Assembly: GCA_030435675.1 (NCBI GenBank)
Contig: CM059624.1
Coordinates: 1,822,769-1,886,768, forward strand
Length of the DNA stretch: 64,000 nucleotides
DNA from: Steinernema hermaphroditum
Taxonomy: Eukaryota; Nematoda; Chromadorea; Rhabditida; Steinernematidae
Direction: 5' to 3'
Within the stretch, counting starts at the first letter, position 1; the number at the start of each line of letters is the position of its first letter. Below, piece after piece: positions 9,661 through 23,000 of this stretch. A program made the translations under genes and the position numbers. The notes under the pieces were generated by a model, which made no database searches, was not told the DNA's origin, and saw only the letters and a list, made by a program, of their open reading frames with translations.

Positions 9661-11249
9661 ATGGATCGCTCGTCCTACGAACTGGCTAAGCATGTCATGC
9701 AGTTTCTTCCCCGTAGCGATACGGAAACCATCGCTAAGGCGGCTAAACAAAGGCATGATCTGCAGAACTGGAAACTGGCAGCTGCAGAACATGTGGAAAA
9801 GCGTTATCTCCTGGAAGTGGATGTCTTCATTTCTGCGCCTGATCAAGTACAGCTTTCTGTGGAGAAATTTCGGTTCAATGGAGAACATCTGGGTCATTGG
9901 GACTTCAAGAACCCACAGGACGCTTGGCTTGCCGATGTCAAATTCCATGCGAATCCAACAGAGCTCCGTGAAAGTCATCGCGCGGCTAACTTCCAAGAGG
10001 TTTATCAAGTCGTCAGTCTTCCTGTTGTCCCTAGAAGTGACGTTGACCTGCGCAGCTCACTCCGCATGGAATTCCTGCGAAACCAAAACATGGACACCGC
10101 TCTGAAGATCGTTCAAGTCGCTCAGAAGACCTTCACTCGTGTGGTTTTTGATCAGTTCTGTGCCAACGGTGTTGATCTCAAAGTTGAAGACTTTCTGCAT
10201 GACTATACTTCTCACGAAATGTCTCTCGAACATCTGGTGATCTACTGCTTTGGACTGGACAACGAGAAACTGGTGGACATCTTCGGATCGCTGTTCTTGC
10301 AGAAGCGATCAATGCCGCTGAGAATTGAAGTCTATACGGTTTTCTTTGACAAGAAAACAGTGGAAGCCTTCATTGACAAGTGGATGAACGCGGATGTCGT
10401 TTGTGGAGCGAAGAAGACGTTCACCTGGCCTTGGACACTTTGCTGCCACGGCTTGGGCGACAAGTACAACCCTGTAGCTGGTCATATCGCTCATCCAAAC
10501 AAGCGCGCCTCCATAATGCTCAAACATGCCGTGTATGAAGACGAGCAGAACGAGTTATCGATCGTTAAGTTTGAGCCATGGGTTTGTTTTCTTTTAAGCT
10601 CGCCCTATTTCAACCAGCAGTTTCAGCATTTGCAAGTAAAGTTCGCATGGCTGGATGCTCTGATCAAAAAATGGAAGGCTGGCGATGGACTTCACATTTA
10701 CAGAGGCAGAAAGAGTCTCTACGTCGATCTGGAACCTGAAGATTGGCTGAAACTCGTGAAGAAGTGCACTTCAAAGATCGAACATCCTTCCGGTTTTACG
10801 TCACTGATGGTCTACAAGAACATGTACAATTTTGTTGAAATTCATGTGAAGGTAGTTGTGCCGGATTTTCGCATCTAAACAGTTCTCCCTTCAGCTCAAC
10901 GAAATGGACTGTTCGGACTTTGAAATGCTCCTATCTGAATGGAACAGCGGAAATGGCGACGTTCTTAGCAATGGATTGAAGAAGATCGCAGTCAAAATGG
11001 ATCTGGCCACTTTGCGATGGCTTCATATCAAACAGCGATCAAACGCTGGTCGTATCTTCGTTCATCGCAACAAGAACAGTCGTTTGATGGTTGAGGAGAT
11101 CGATCGCTTCCCAGGATGGGTTGGAGCTCGCATCTCGGTCCTTGACCATGAGGTTCGTACTGTCTCTTTCCTCTCGTTCTACATTCATCTGTTTCTAGAT
11201 CGTGTCAGACTGGAACCTCAGCTTGTTGTTCGATTCGATGGAGGTGTGA
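9661..11249 (+). CDS. F-box-like protein A of an expanded nematode family
   Basis: Exons 9661-10581, 10627-10851, 10895-11152 and 11199-11249 give 484 residues. The N-terminus (SSYELAKHVMQFLPRSDTET) resembles a weak F-box, which would recruit a substrate to an SCF ubiquitin ligase. The rest is a long region without a known fold, with AWLDALIKKWKAGDGLHIY also present in gene B (EWIEGLINDWKNGDGLCIY). The first intron falls at the same codon in both genes. The start ATG follows CTTTCAG by 12 nt. F-box assignment is tentative because only the leucine-proline pattern is visible. Confidence 0.75.
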
Positions 11250-11425
11250 GACTGTGGCTGCTGTTTATCTTATTATCTCTACTATCTTTTATCATATTTG
11301 TATTTTTGACCATATTGTACATAAATAAAATACTTCATTCGTGTTTTATCGACTGTGTGGTGTGAATGTAAATGAGTTAATCGGCAATATTGGAACGTTG
11401 TAATATAAAATTTAGGTTTGACCGA

Positions 11426-11545
11426 GAGATTGGGGGAACCGGTCGCCCTTGTGGCGGATTGCTTTACGGATTCAAATAATGTCTGAGTCCCACCTCGTAC
11501 TGTGTCTACAATAAGCCGTCTGCACCGTGCAGACAATCTCAGGTT
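11426..11545. repeat. Direct repeat upstream of F-box-like gene B
   Basis: Second copy of the block at 9421-9550, in the same orientation, between the two tandem genes. Confidence 0.7.
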
Positions 11546-12088
11546 CTACGCCGGCCTGGATCGCTGTGGAATATTAGTCTTCCCGCGGTAGCTGTAGACT
11601 GTCTGCTATTGTCTCAGTTGTCTTATGTTGAAGACCCTGTCTGTCTCCTTTTGCGATTCTCCTTCTCTCTCTCATTCTTTTCCTCTGTCTAGAGTCTAGA
11701 CAGTTTTGCATACGTATAGAACCTTTGTCATTTAGAATCCGTTCCTTGTACGTGTACTGTCTGTACATGCCAGGATAGACGAGGAACTGAAATAAGACAG
11801 TGTATTAATTGCTTGCTGTTGCTCAGGCATTTCGTTTATGGTCTCTTTCCAGAGACAGACAGAGATTTCTGATTGCACGGTATTGTCTTGATTGTTCGAT
11901 ATTATAATTTGATAATTCTGCCTGTCAAATTGTCCGACTATGCCTTTTCTTCGTCTGCCGAGATTGTAGGCTGTGTACAGTGTAGACATTATATCTATCA
12001 TGTGTTATCCCGCTTTTCGTGTATATTTGCGCGAATTTTTCGTTCCAATCGATGTTGCAATGATTTACCTGTTTCCAGATCTACGGCC
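11546..12088. other. Upstream region of gene B, no gene seen
   Basis: The sequence has many GTCT and AGAC runs and ends in a splice acceptor (TGTTTCCAG) 11 nt before the start of gene B. Confidence 0.4.
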
Positions 12089-13422
12089 ATGGACGAGCTC
12101 CCATATGATCTCGTCGATCATCTCATCCACTTTCTGCCGCTTAGCGACATCACCACTATCGCTGAAGCAGCTGCCGACAAGCCCGAATTAGAGAACTGGA
12201 GCCTGGTTGCCGAGAACCACATAGAAGAGCGCGTAATTCTCGACATCGACGTCTACATCCCGAAGCCCGACATACTTATACACTCGCCGAAACGTCGCAA
12301 GAGTGCAGACGGCTTTGAGCAGCCACTGGAATCGATCCGAGTCTCGTTAAGGAAGCGCGGGGAATGTGCTGAAGTGTGGGACGACAAAAGCTGGCGCTAC
12401 ACATGGATCGGGCGGCTGCGAATCCACTCCACCGAACTGTTCCTGACCACCGATCATCGTTCGTCGGACGTGCAAGAACTTCTTCGCATTGCGAAAATGC
12501 CCGTCGATCCAGGCCAGAGCTTGCTTTGCATCCAGAACGTGAACCAAAGCCGATGGATTAGTGGAGGCTGTAAAGAAACAGATGTCGCCTTGGATATAGC
12601 CAGAGCCTTCCAGAAGACCTTCGCCGAAGTGACCATCTCGAACTGTTCCAACGGGCAGAATTCAAAGTTGGAAGACTTCGTCATCGACTACATCAACGGA
12701 GAAGGCTCGTTGCTGCATCTCGGCTTCGACACGTGCATAGATGTTCAGAGGCAGGCTGTGGCCGGTGCTGTCGTTTCGCTGTTCAAGAAAAAGAGCTACC
12801 CTGGGACGTCCATACTGCGGGTCGACCTTCCTCCTGGTACGCTTCGAAGTTGCGATGTCGAGCGCCTCATCGAGAATTGGCGGAACACGGATGGACGCTT
12901 TGAGTTGCGTATGAGGATGCGCAGCAACGACTGGACTGCGATCAGGAGCAACTTGGAACTTGTCAACGGATATTTGGCCCATCCCATGAAAATGTCTTCG
13001 CTGTTTTGCTGTAACTACTGCATATCCACTACGAGATTCGAAGATTGGGTACGGATATCAGCTATGTACAGATTCCAATAATCCGTTTTCAGCACTTGCC
13101 GGCTACGTTCGAATGGATCGAAGGTCTCATAAACGATTGGAAGAACGGCGATGGATTGTGCATCTACAAGGGTCAGCGACAAGTGAAGCTATTCATGGAG
13201 CGAGAGGAATGGCTGGAACTTGCAGAGAAGTACGGCCCGCTGCAGAAGAAGAATCGATCGCTGCCAGCCATTGGACATCAGTTGGGTACGGCGTTGTTGG
13301 AGGTGCGTAAGAAGCTCAAATTCGTCACGTTTCAAGTTAAGGTCAGTGGGAGAGTTCTAGATTCTTCTTAATGCTTTCGTGTTTAGAGGTTGAGTTTATC
13401 GTCCACTGCCGTTATGTTCTAA
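12089..13422 (+). CDS. F-box-like protein B, tandem paralogue of A
   Basis: Exons 12089-13048, 13093-13341 and 13387-13422 give 414 residues. The N-terminus MDELPYDLVDHLIHFLPLSD is a better F-box match than in gene A (LPxxLVxxIxxxLPLxD). The segment HLPATFEWIEGLINDWKNGD follows the shared intron position. After FVTFQVK the protein ends in a short tail (RLSLSSTAVMF), whereas gene A continues for about 100 residues, so the C-terminus of B has been lost or replaced. GC content is higher than in gene A. Likely role: substrate adaptor of a cullin ligase (inference from the family). Confidence 0.75.
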
Positions 13423-14066
13423 TTTTCCTCTGTTTTTGTTGTTATTCTGTTCAGTTCTGGTGGAAATGTATATATTTGTCGCTTGCTGTCTAATCTTTGT
13501 GTATCGGTTCACGCATCCCCCGTACTACTTCTTTCGCCTTACTTTTGCTGGTTTATCGCCGATTTATTTTTCGGATACCTTCCGTCAGCCACCGTTCGTT
13601 TGTTTCCTTCCGCTAATCCGCCGGTTGTCACCTCGTTCATCACCGCTCGTGTCACTTGACAAATATTTGTCCTTCTTTCCGACTATTACCGTACCGACAA
13701 GCAAACAAACCGTCATGCTGGTGTACCGTAGCCACGACACATTATTTTTTTCATTCTGCACATGTAAATATCTCACAAAACGAGCAAAAAGAAGACAGAG
13801 AGCAATAAGTTGTCATGGAAACGGGTATACAATAGAATAGATTGAGAAGAGACAAAAAAATGGAGGACCCTGTAAATATAATCTTTTCCCGGAAGACGCA
13901 AAGACTGACGCGAAAGAAGGTATTGTGTCGGTGACAGATCGCGGGAGGGATGGAGGGAGAGAAGCTTGAGCACAACTACTAAACTTTGTCATTTACATAA
14001 GAACTTCTGTCATAAATATTTGCATGTCGATGTTTCTGCTACAGAGCCGTGAGCCGGTGAGCTGAC
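13423..14066. other. Intergenic, no gene seen
   Basis: T-rich plus strand just after gene B, and the 3' flank of unc-62. No splice-linked frame was found. Confidence 0.4.
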
Positions 14067-17000
14067 CTAGTTGTCCATCAAACCGCCCGAATGGGACAGG
14101 TCCATCCAGGGATTCGCTGGGTTGTACGGCGCCATCATCGGCGCCATCGGGTTCGGCATGAACATGTTGCCAAGACCTCTGACATGGAGAAGATCAATAG
14201 AACGGATGCGGCCAGACAATGACTTACGGGTTAAATGGATGTCCCATGGCCGACTGGTACGGGTTTCCGGGGAACATGGCGGCGTTACGGTAGAGATCGG
14301 TGTGAGCGGCTGCGGCGGCGGCGCCCGGGTAGCCACCGGCTACCGATGCGGCAACGCCGTTTTCTGGACTGTAGTGAGGTGTGGAGGAGTTGAGGCTGAG
14401 GTCGGGCGACTGGCCCGGGGAAGTGCCGTTCGAGTTCTTCCGTCTTCGGTTCTTGAACACGTTGACGACGGGCGATCGGCCTGCTCGGTTGCTTTGGTCG
14501 ATCATGGGCTGGACGATGCGTCGTCGGGCGTTGATGAACCTGGAAAGTAGGGGTTGAATACGAGGTGCAATGTAATTGAAAAGAATCAATCAATCAATGA
14601 ATACTATCATGGTTAACATTTCACTGTTCCGTCCCCCATCAAACCCTATGAGATTTGCGTGATCAAGTACTCCACGAAATTAGCCATTTAACTTTTTATG
14701 CATTTCGAATCACCGCGCTGACAGCCGTAAAGCGACGCAGTCAGGAAAACATAAACTCCCCGTCGCTTGACGTCAACTTGATTTACGGCTGTTTAATATG
14801 TAGACAGCCAGAGGCAGACACAGACCCCCCGTAGACGCAAACACGGGGTTATTTGTGTTGATAAGCGATTTGCGGACTGGTCTATCTCCGGGTCTGCGGG
14901 CAAAGATCACAAAAACGAAGCGACAGCGCCCTCCGTGAGATGACAGTCGTATCCTGGAATTGGTGCGCCAGGGCAATCGTGGCTGGACCCAACATTTTTG
15001 ATCGTTTCATCAACCTCAGATAAGTCACTTTAGCCCCAGATGAGTCCAAATGAAACAAAGATCACACCACATAAGAAATCATAACAATCAGAAGGTCACA
15101 TAGTCTATATAGGATATAAGAGGCCTAGCTCCTTCTGGACCCACCGGACCACCCCGGCGCCCAAAAAGTTGCGATGTCCCCAAGTTTGTTTTCATTAGAT
15201 GATCGTAAAGTCTTGGGTAGTAAATTGGTTTTACGGCGCGCAATTGCGTCGATAAATTTGCGTCTTCTGCACGATTTACGATAATGATCGTGAGGGAGAA
15301 AGTTGGAGATCGCAACAAATCGTAAAATGCGCGCCCGTGCTCCAGGCGACACATCGCGTTTTACGGCGCCGAGAAGAAAGAGATCTTCTGGCGCCGGAGG
15401 TGTTCGATTACAAAAGATCGCAGCCGGGGATTTATGGATTTTTAAGGGTGCACTAAAAAGTGACCTGGGGCAATCATATGTGGTACATCATAAATGCGTC
15501 ATAAAGCGGAGAAAAACGATGAAAGCGAGAAAAGAAAAAATGCCGTTCAAGGCCGGAATCGAACACCTGACCTATGGTCTATTAATTTTTTAATATACAA
15601 TTTTTTATTTTTCACTATTCACAGCAAATTATCATGCTAGAGGTGCCGAGTTCGAGTCCGACCCGAAGCGTTTATTTTTCTTTATCTCCCTCTCGTTGTG
15701 GCCAATTTTCCACTCGACCTACAGTAACCTCATCTCCCAGCAATTATGACTTTCCGTTGTGATATTGATCTTGCGCCCCCCTCTTATCCACTTCGGTGCT
15801 AATCCCATGCGCGCTACCTTTGACCGCGGCACTCAATTTGCTTTGGCCGTCCGGAAAGTCGATCGGGATTATGCAAATTGTCCTTGAGCGCGCGTCATCA
15901 TCTCGCCGATCACTTTCCCATCGACTCCGCCGCCTTATCTTCGCCAAAACAGCCGCGCGACCGGTCCCCCGCCGCGGTAGCGTTGCCGCCGGCGGCCAAA
16001 TCGAACAACACACCACTTACAACTGTCACGCCGGCCAGCTGCACGCATCCATCATTCCCAAGGCTGCCGCGCACAAGGAAACCGACGCCGCCGGGTTGCT
16101 TTGTGCTCTGCACGGGGCGAAAGTGGTGAGAAGGACAAGGAGAGTTAACTGTGTTGTTATGGCGCAATTTGATGGGAATTGAATCGACTGGACTGGACTT
16201 GAGGGTGGCTGGGTCTAAGCTCGTTGTTGAGTCTAGCCTTTGGGCTACGTTAGGCTTAGGCTTCCAACATGATTTGGCCAAACACCTGCTTTTCATTCGA
16301 AGTTTAAGACCAGTCTAAGATCTAAGACGAAGTGCTCCATAAACTGAATTGGGATTCATCGCCATATCAATCTATATCTTCTGGATACATTGGCCATTCC
16401 TATCATCATCTGGCCCGTTGTCTAGAGCCAAAATTCCTTAATCCTAGAGCTTAAGTGACCGTTCATGGTATGCTAGAATAAGGAACTGTTTAGACGGATC
16501 CACGTCGCCAAGAAGGGATGAAAGTGTAGACATGCTTAGGCTTAATCCCAACTTTAGTCTTTTGAAGTCTTAGTGCTCAGTCTGAGTCGTAAGCTCAAGC
16601 TTAAGAAGAACAAGCTCCTTATAACTAACTAATGATTCTGTCTTTAGTGGGATAGTCACATATCACAGATCTCGTCTCCCGACCAGCCCCATTTCGACTC
16701 CATCGACTGCCCCCACTTATCCCCCACACCCCAATTACCTCTCACCGCCTATCACTTCGACTAATTGCCATTAGGCGAAGTGGATTTATGGCGTGCAGAA
16801 GGCAGCGCCGTCGGATAATGGAGCGGATAATGCGATTGACGACACTTAACGGTCGCGCGCCTCCATGCACGCAACAGATCAGATTACAATCGGCGGGAGC
16901 GATTAGCGTTGCGCAACTCGGGCCTTTTATTGTTGTGCAATGATGTTTATGCGGCTGCGCGGCCGTTCAAAGGCCGACGGCGGGATTAGCGCCCAGACGA

Positions 17001-20000
17001 GGCAGGCATGGCGAGCTGTCGAAATATTATTGGATTGGCGAGGAAGAGGAGGATCGAATTTCGTGTGAGAAAATGAGTTGAGGTCTTGATCGGGCTGAGG
17101 TTACGGTAGCAGGGGAGCACATCTTAAATTTGATTTTATATCAAAAGGGGCTCAAGATAGTGGAAAAGGTCGAATCAAGGGAGATTTACAAATCAAGAAG
17201 TTGGGGCTACGGTAATTGCGGGACTCATGTACAAGATCGTAAATCAACGGCTTGTTATAAACCTTGATTTTGTGTAGGATTTCTATGAACCTAATAAGGA
17301 CTGAATGCAGCTTAAGAAGACTATATAAAAATGAGCCCCCTTGAACATATTTTAGATACAGAAAGATCTCGTTTTTGAGCTATTCCACAAAAGCCTGAAA
17401 AGCTAGGCTTGTCTAACATTTAACTTCTTGGTCAGGCCGAAGTTTTGCCCAAATGTAAGGTTAAACTGCAAACATATATGGCAATATAAGTTAAGGCCAT
17501 ACTCAAGTAAGGAGAACGCTTGCATGTGCATGTTTAATCTCATTTTAGGAATCTCTTAATGGACAAACACGAGTCCCCTTGGACTCATATTAGATATAGA
17601 AACAGCTCCTTTTTGACCTGCCACACAAACGCCTAGATGCTAGAGTTATGAATAAAGCGTTGGCTAACATGTCACCTCTGGATCAGGCCTACAAAAAGCC
17701 TAAACTGGCGTAGTGAAATCCAACTATTGCAAGTTCAATCTTTCTATCAGACTACTTTGTTTCAATCTCATAGCCTTGGACTGCATGTCAAGGTGACCTG
17801 TTCAAGTACTTCTCTTTCTTGTATTCTTATTGCATAATATGTATCCACTCACCAGTTATTAACCTGCAGGATCGTGAGTCCCGTGTCCGCGGCCAACTGC
17901 TTCTTCTGCTCTTCCGACGGATAAGGATGCTGAAATCGGTCAAATTGTTCATTTTTTCTTCCCTTCCGCCTCATCCCCCCTGCTGGCCCCGTTCCGCTTC
18001 ATCTCCCTCGTTTCGTCGTGTGCTCCCACCCGAAATCCCACAGCGATCCCAACAGATGTCCCCGCGCCAACTGACGCGCTTCTGCGCCACCGCCGTTACA
18101 ACGCCGTACCCCCGCTCATCAATCATCCGATGGAGTCGAATCGCGGCAGCAGCGATGCCCCCGAGAAGATGGTCGTCGCCGTCGGTGACCTCTGACCTGA
18201 CGCGCGTTTTTTGGAGCAAATGGCGGTGATCCGCTGCGGAGAGAGAATGGTGTCCAGTGGTGCAGCCCTACCGTAAGATTTTGGAAAAGCCATGCGCGGA
18301 ATTTGGTGATCGCCTCCTTCGAGAACACCTTCGGCACTTTGCGTTTGCTGTTGCCGTTGGCGCCGGCGCCTCCGTTGCCGCCCTGGCCTTCGCTGAGCAC
18401 GGAATCGCGGCCGTCCTCTGTCGACGAGCCGCATACGGAGAGGGATTCGTCGCCTAAAACGGGGAAGAAAGGGTAAAATGGGGGAGAAGGCTTGCATGAT
18501 AAGAAGATGTGGGGAAGAGGATGGTGATGGGGTTGAGTGGTGGATGGAAGATTCGAGTTCAGAGAGAGGCAGAGACCAAGAAGTTCAAATGCCACTAGCT
18601 CAATCTCGTAGCGACCTGGAGCCTAGGCCCCACTAACTGAGATAAAAAAAACCCATGTTCAGATTCGTGTGATCTCATATCAAAAATCATGAAGTGTACC
18701 AACGTAACTTCTTATTTTTCAGTGGAAACAAGCTTAAGCTCAAGCCTATGCTAGGCTATTGGAAAAGACGATATGATGATGGGTCTGTGACTCAACAGAG
18801 GATGACCCCTAACCATACCTTATTATCCTACGCCTAGCCTTTTTGAAACTAAGCCTTAGCTGAGGTCAGCCCTAGGCCGAAGACTATCGTCCCAGTTTAT
18901 ACTTCTCTTAGCCCCTTTCCTGTCCTTATCTGAACTAGGGATGAATTTCGAGGCACTGAGACAGGTAAAAAGAGGATGGCCCCTAACATATCTATCCTAC
19001 TCCTACCCTTTTTTTGAAACTATCCCTTACCTGAGGCCCTAGGCCTAAGACTATGGTACCAACAAGATCCTAGTTCATCCCATTTCCAGTTCCAATCCAA
19101 ATCCGAATGAATTTCCATTATACATTATGTAAGCATTGAGACAGACATTTGAGGAATGAAACATGAAGATAGGTACGCAATAGAGACACGGAAAGATGAA
19201 GGCCCAACCGGACCGGCCGTATTCAGAAAAAAAAAAACCCACGACTGAAGGAGCCCCGTTGGCGAACGCCTTCTCTTTAAATATTTACCCTCCTACCCAT
19301 AGATCACTGCCCGTAATCAGCAAATCAATTAAAGCCGTCCCGCTCGACAAGCGTCGATCATCAATTCCCGAAGCGATAGATCACTGCCATGAGCAGCAGT
19401 GTCGTGTACAAACACTGTGTCGTGTTAACGTTGATGGATTAACGATAACTCCGTCCGGTGATGGATTGGATCGGTGGTGCGAAGCGAATGTGTTAATAAG
19501 CGTTACAAGCGCGCACCCTTATCTTCATCATCATCATCATCGTCCTTCTTCTCCTCTTACCGTCAGATGGTGGAACAACCAGTTTCGCATGGTGTTCGTC
19601 GCCCTCTTTGGGAAGATGCCGCGCTTCTTCGCCGGACACTTCTTGCCGTCGGCCGAAGTGGTCGACGACGGTGTGGAGGCCGGCGCCGGCTCCACCGACG
19701 TCGACGAAGCCGGCGCCACGACCACTACCGTCGGCTCGTGGATGTAGGTGGCGGGCGTCAGGGTGGCGTAGTCGTCGTAGTACGTCGCGTCCATGTAGAA
19801 GCCCTGGTGCATCGGCACGATTCCGGCGCTTTCGACACACTCGGTCAGCACGTCGTGCACAACGGCAGCATGATGATGCGTGGGTGGCCCCTGAGGGTAA
19901 TGGTGGTGATGGTACTGTAAGTCCACTGAAACACACAACACGACACTCACAACGCGGCCAACTCAGCCAGACACGTTTAAGTGTTAAGTGCGGAAGCCGG

Positions 20001-23000
20001 GCATGCAGGCTGTGGACACACACACACGGCTAATTAGCTGACTGAAAGCGTGCCGAAAGCTGCAAGTGTCACTTGAGCCGATTGGTTAATTACGGTGTGC
20101 ACTGAAGCGGGTGATGATGGTAAAGTGAAAGGGTGCAGCGGTTAGTTCGGTGGCAGTGAAATGTCCCAAGTGTTCCATATATTATTAAGAAAGTTCTCTC
20201 AAATTCTGTGCGTCGTATAACTTTGATTTAAGCGGGTACGGTAGCTGTGGGATGAGAAGGCTACATGAACAGCCATTAGGAACCTGTTCTCCGAAAACCC
20301 ATCGAAAAAACCGCAGAAATGTATAGTTTTTGCTATCCAACTTCACTGCTTGACTCCAATAGGGTGGGTCCCACCACGATTACCCTGAGCGACACGGTGG
20401 TGGTTCGCTGTACCCTACAGTTTGGGAATTTTATGCTCTTTTTAAGTGATCAAGAGCCTCAAATTGGTCTTATAGGGACTCCCACTTCTACCGTACCCTT
20501 TTAGAGGAAAAATTAAAAAATAGGGGTACGGTACCGACACAAAATTTGAGATTTTTGAACTTTCGATTTCAATTTCTGGTCCCTTTGCGAGTAAATCTGT
20601 AAGTTCGCCCTTTTTGCACGTCCCCCTCAAATTTGTTCAAATTTCCCAAGTGACTTTTTTGCGCCTTTCTCATTGTCTTCGTTTCGCGAAATTCGCGCCA
20701 ACATGCATCTTCGTCAAAAACCGGCACCCTCGCTCCGTGATCAATTCCCGGGGAGCCCGTCCCTAGCGATTAATTTGCCAATTTCCCCGCTTCCCTCTCG
20801 TCGTGACTCTCGACTCGACGCTGACGTCTTCGGCGTGGCCTCGACGGCCTCGCCAGCGCCGCGGCGGCGGAGCTAATATTCAGCGGCCATCCATCATTGT
20901 TACCGTAGTCCGTTCGGCGGCGTCGAGGCCGTCGGACGCGCGCGCGCGCGGCGACGCAATATTGACAACACATCGAGTGACCGGGGTGGTTGTGCGTCGG
21001 GGAAGGAGGAGGAGAAGAAGAGGCGAAGAACAAGGAGAAACGACGATGGATTGGAGTGGGAAAGTGCAACGGAGGATTTGGAGGTTCATGTACAGTAGGT
21101 GATGGGAAGAAGGAGTGGGATGAGGGGCGACGGTGACAGGTAAACAAGGGCACTTTGTCTCGGCGGCGCCTAGTGGATTTTGATAAAAAAGTAGTGGATG
21201 TTAAGATTGGTCTCTCTATCGAGTCAGACCCAGGCTGGAGCTTAGCAATGACTAAGCATGGCCATATCATAAGTTAAATCTTCTCTTAGGCATCTAGGCG
21301 ATCATCGATTGTTGACAAAGTGCCCACGTGAAGGAGAAGAAGACATGAGCATAAAGGGGATGAACAAAGGGAGAAATGTCTCATTTTTTAGATCTCCACT
21401 CACCTGGATCGGAAATGGTGTCGAGATTCTGATGCTGCTGCAGATTCTCACCCGACGACAGTGGCGTTGAGCCTTGTCTCTGTCCCCCACCAGCCGATGA
21501 ATTGCTGAATTTCGTGCTTTCAGTGAACTCTCCTCTTTCATCGCCAAATTAGCCTACCTAGCCGATGGACTACTGACGGCCAAGTTGTTGGCTTGGGAGC
21601 CCGCGGCCGTCATGTGCGTAGGAGCTCCGCCCAAGGCTAAAGGGTGCATCTGAATCTGGTTTTTGCTGTCGCCAGACTGAGCACCGCTACTGTTGGCGTC
21701 GGAGGCGTTGGACGCGCCCGACGAAGAGGCTACGGACTGCGACGGGTCCACGTCGTGTTTGATGTCGTGGTAGGAGGATGAGGATGGGCCCTGTAATGGA
21801 TACGATGACAAAAAGTCAAACTTAAAGGCATGAGGGCCGCGGATATGGGGAAATACGTCATTGAATGAACCTCCATTCGGCTCGTTTGCTAAATTCAACC
21901 TCAATTAGCTTCAGTAGGTGCATCTGTGTGTGTAGCTCTGTATACAAGTTCCTGTATTACGGTAAAATTGAGGGGCTATAAGCTCTGGCCTAAAAAGACT
22001 AGTGCAACGTTCACTGGCCGAGTATGGGCAGAGGCTTAAGCTTTGGTTTGGAGTGACTGGGAAACATTGCAATGCTTCAACCAACGAGCATAAGTAGAAG
22101 AAGTAGCTTAGGCCTTAGATGCCTAGCTACTTTCATCCGGATCCTGATGGTGGCTTATGTTAGGCTGAGGCCATCTCCTAACACTTGATGCTCCAGTCTT
22201 TTCTTTATTATACTAATTGTATATTATACTTTTTTGGGAAAGGTTTGAGTTCGCCGAGCTAGGTATATCGGCTGTAATTATCGCAAAATTCAAGATCAAA
22301 AGGTCAAAAGGTTTTGACATGGACTTATGTTTCGAGGACTGGAGCTTCCCCACAGGATTGATGCCCTTTCCCGGTCCGTTTTCGGTGTTTCCATCTCATC
22401 AACTCTTCCCTTTTCCAACTCTCTATTTGCTCATGTAATTAGAGATGTAACGAAGCCGCCGGCGGCCTCAAAACACTCATTCCGTCTTCGGCGAAGACGC
22501 GCTTTCTTGTCGGCGGCTCCACTTTCAAATGCAAATTTGCGCGATCGCTTTGTTGTCGGCGCGACGGAACGACGTTCGCGCGCCCAGCGGATTTATGAAG
22601 TCATTAATTGGCGGCTGTACGGTGCCCCGGAGACGCCAGCTGGCCGCCGGCGACAAAGAGTCGAAGTACAAAAGACGGAGGAAGGGTTGCGAACGGTGGC
22701 GATGGGTGTCGGGAGCGCGACGGGGACATAACTGATGAGGCTTGTAAGTGTCGCTGGGTGATGGAAAGGAGAAGGAATTCGAGTGGCGCTGACAAAAGGC
22801 CATATTTTTTGCGTAACAAAAAGATTGGAAATGAACCAATAACTTAGCTCTGTAAGAAAGACTGAGGCTCTATCTCATACACAAAAGCCAAAAGGATCTC
22901 AGTTCATGAAGCCCGAAGCTCTGGAGCATTAGAAACCTGACTTAACTACATATCAAAACCTTGAAATGGACAAGAAATCCAAGCAAGACTTGTGATCAGT

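Noticed and set aside
11282..11536. Minus-strand frame (CRRLIVDTVRGGTQTLFE) conserved at 9451-9540
   Set aside because: Similarity is explained by the direct repeat; no start, splice sites or continuation support a gene.
20770..21102. Overlapping Arg/Ser-rich frames on both strands
   Set aside because: GC-rich intron sequence of unc-62 with CG runs; low complexity keeps all frames open.
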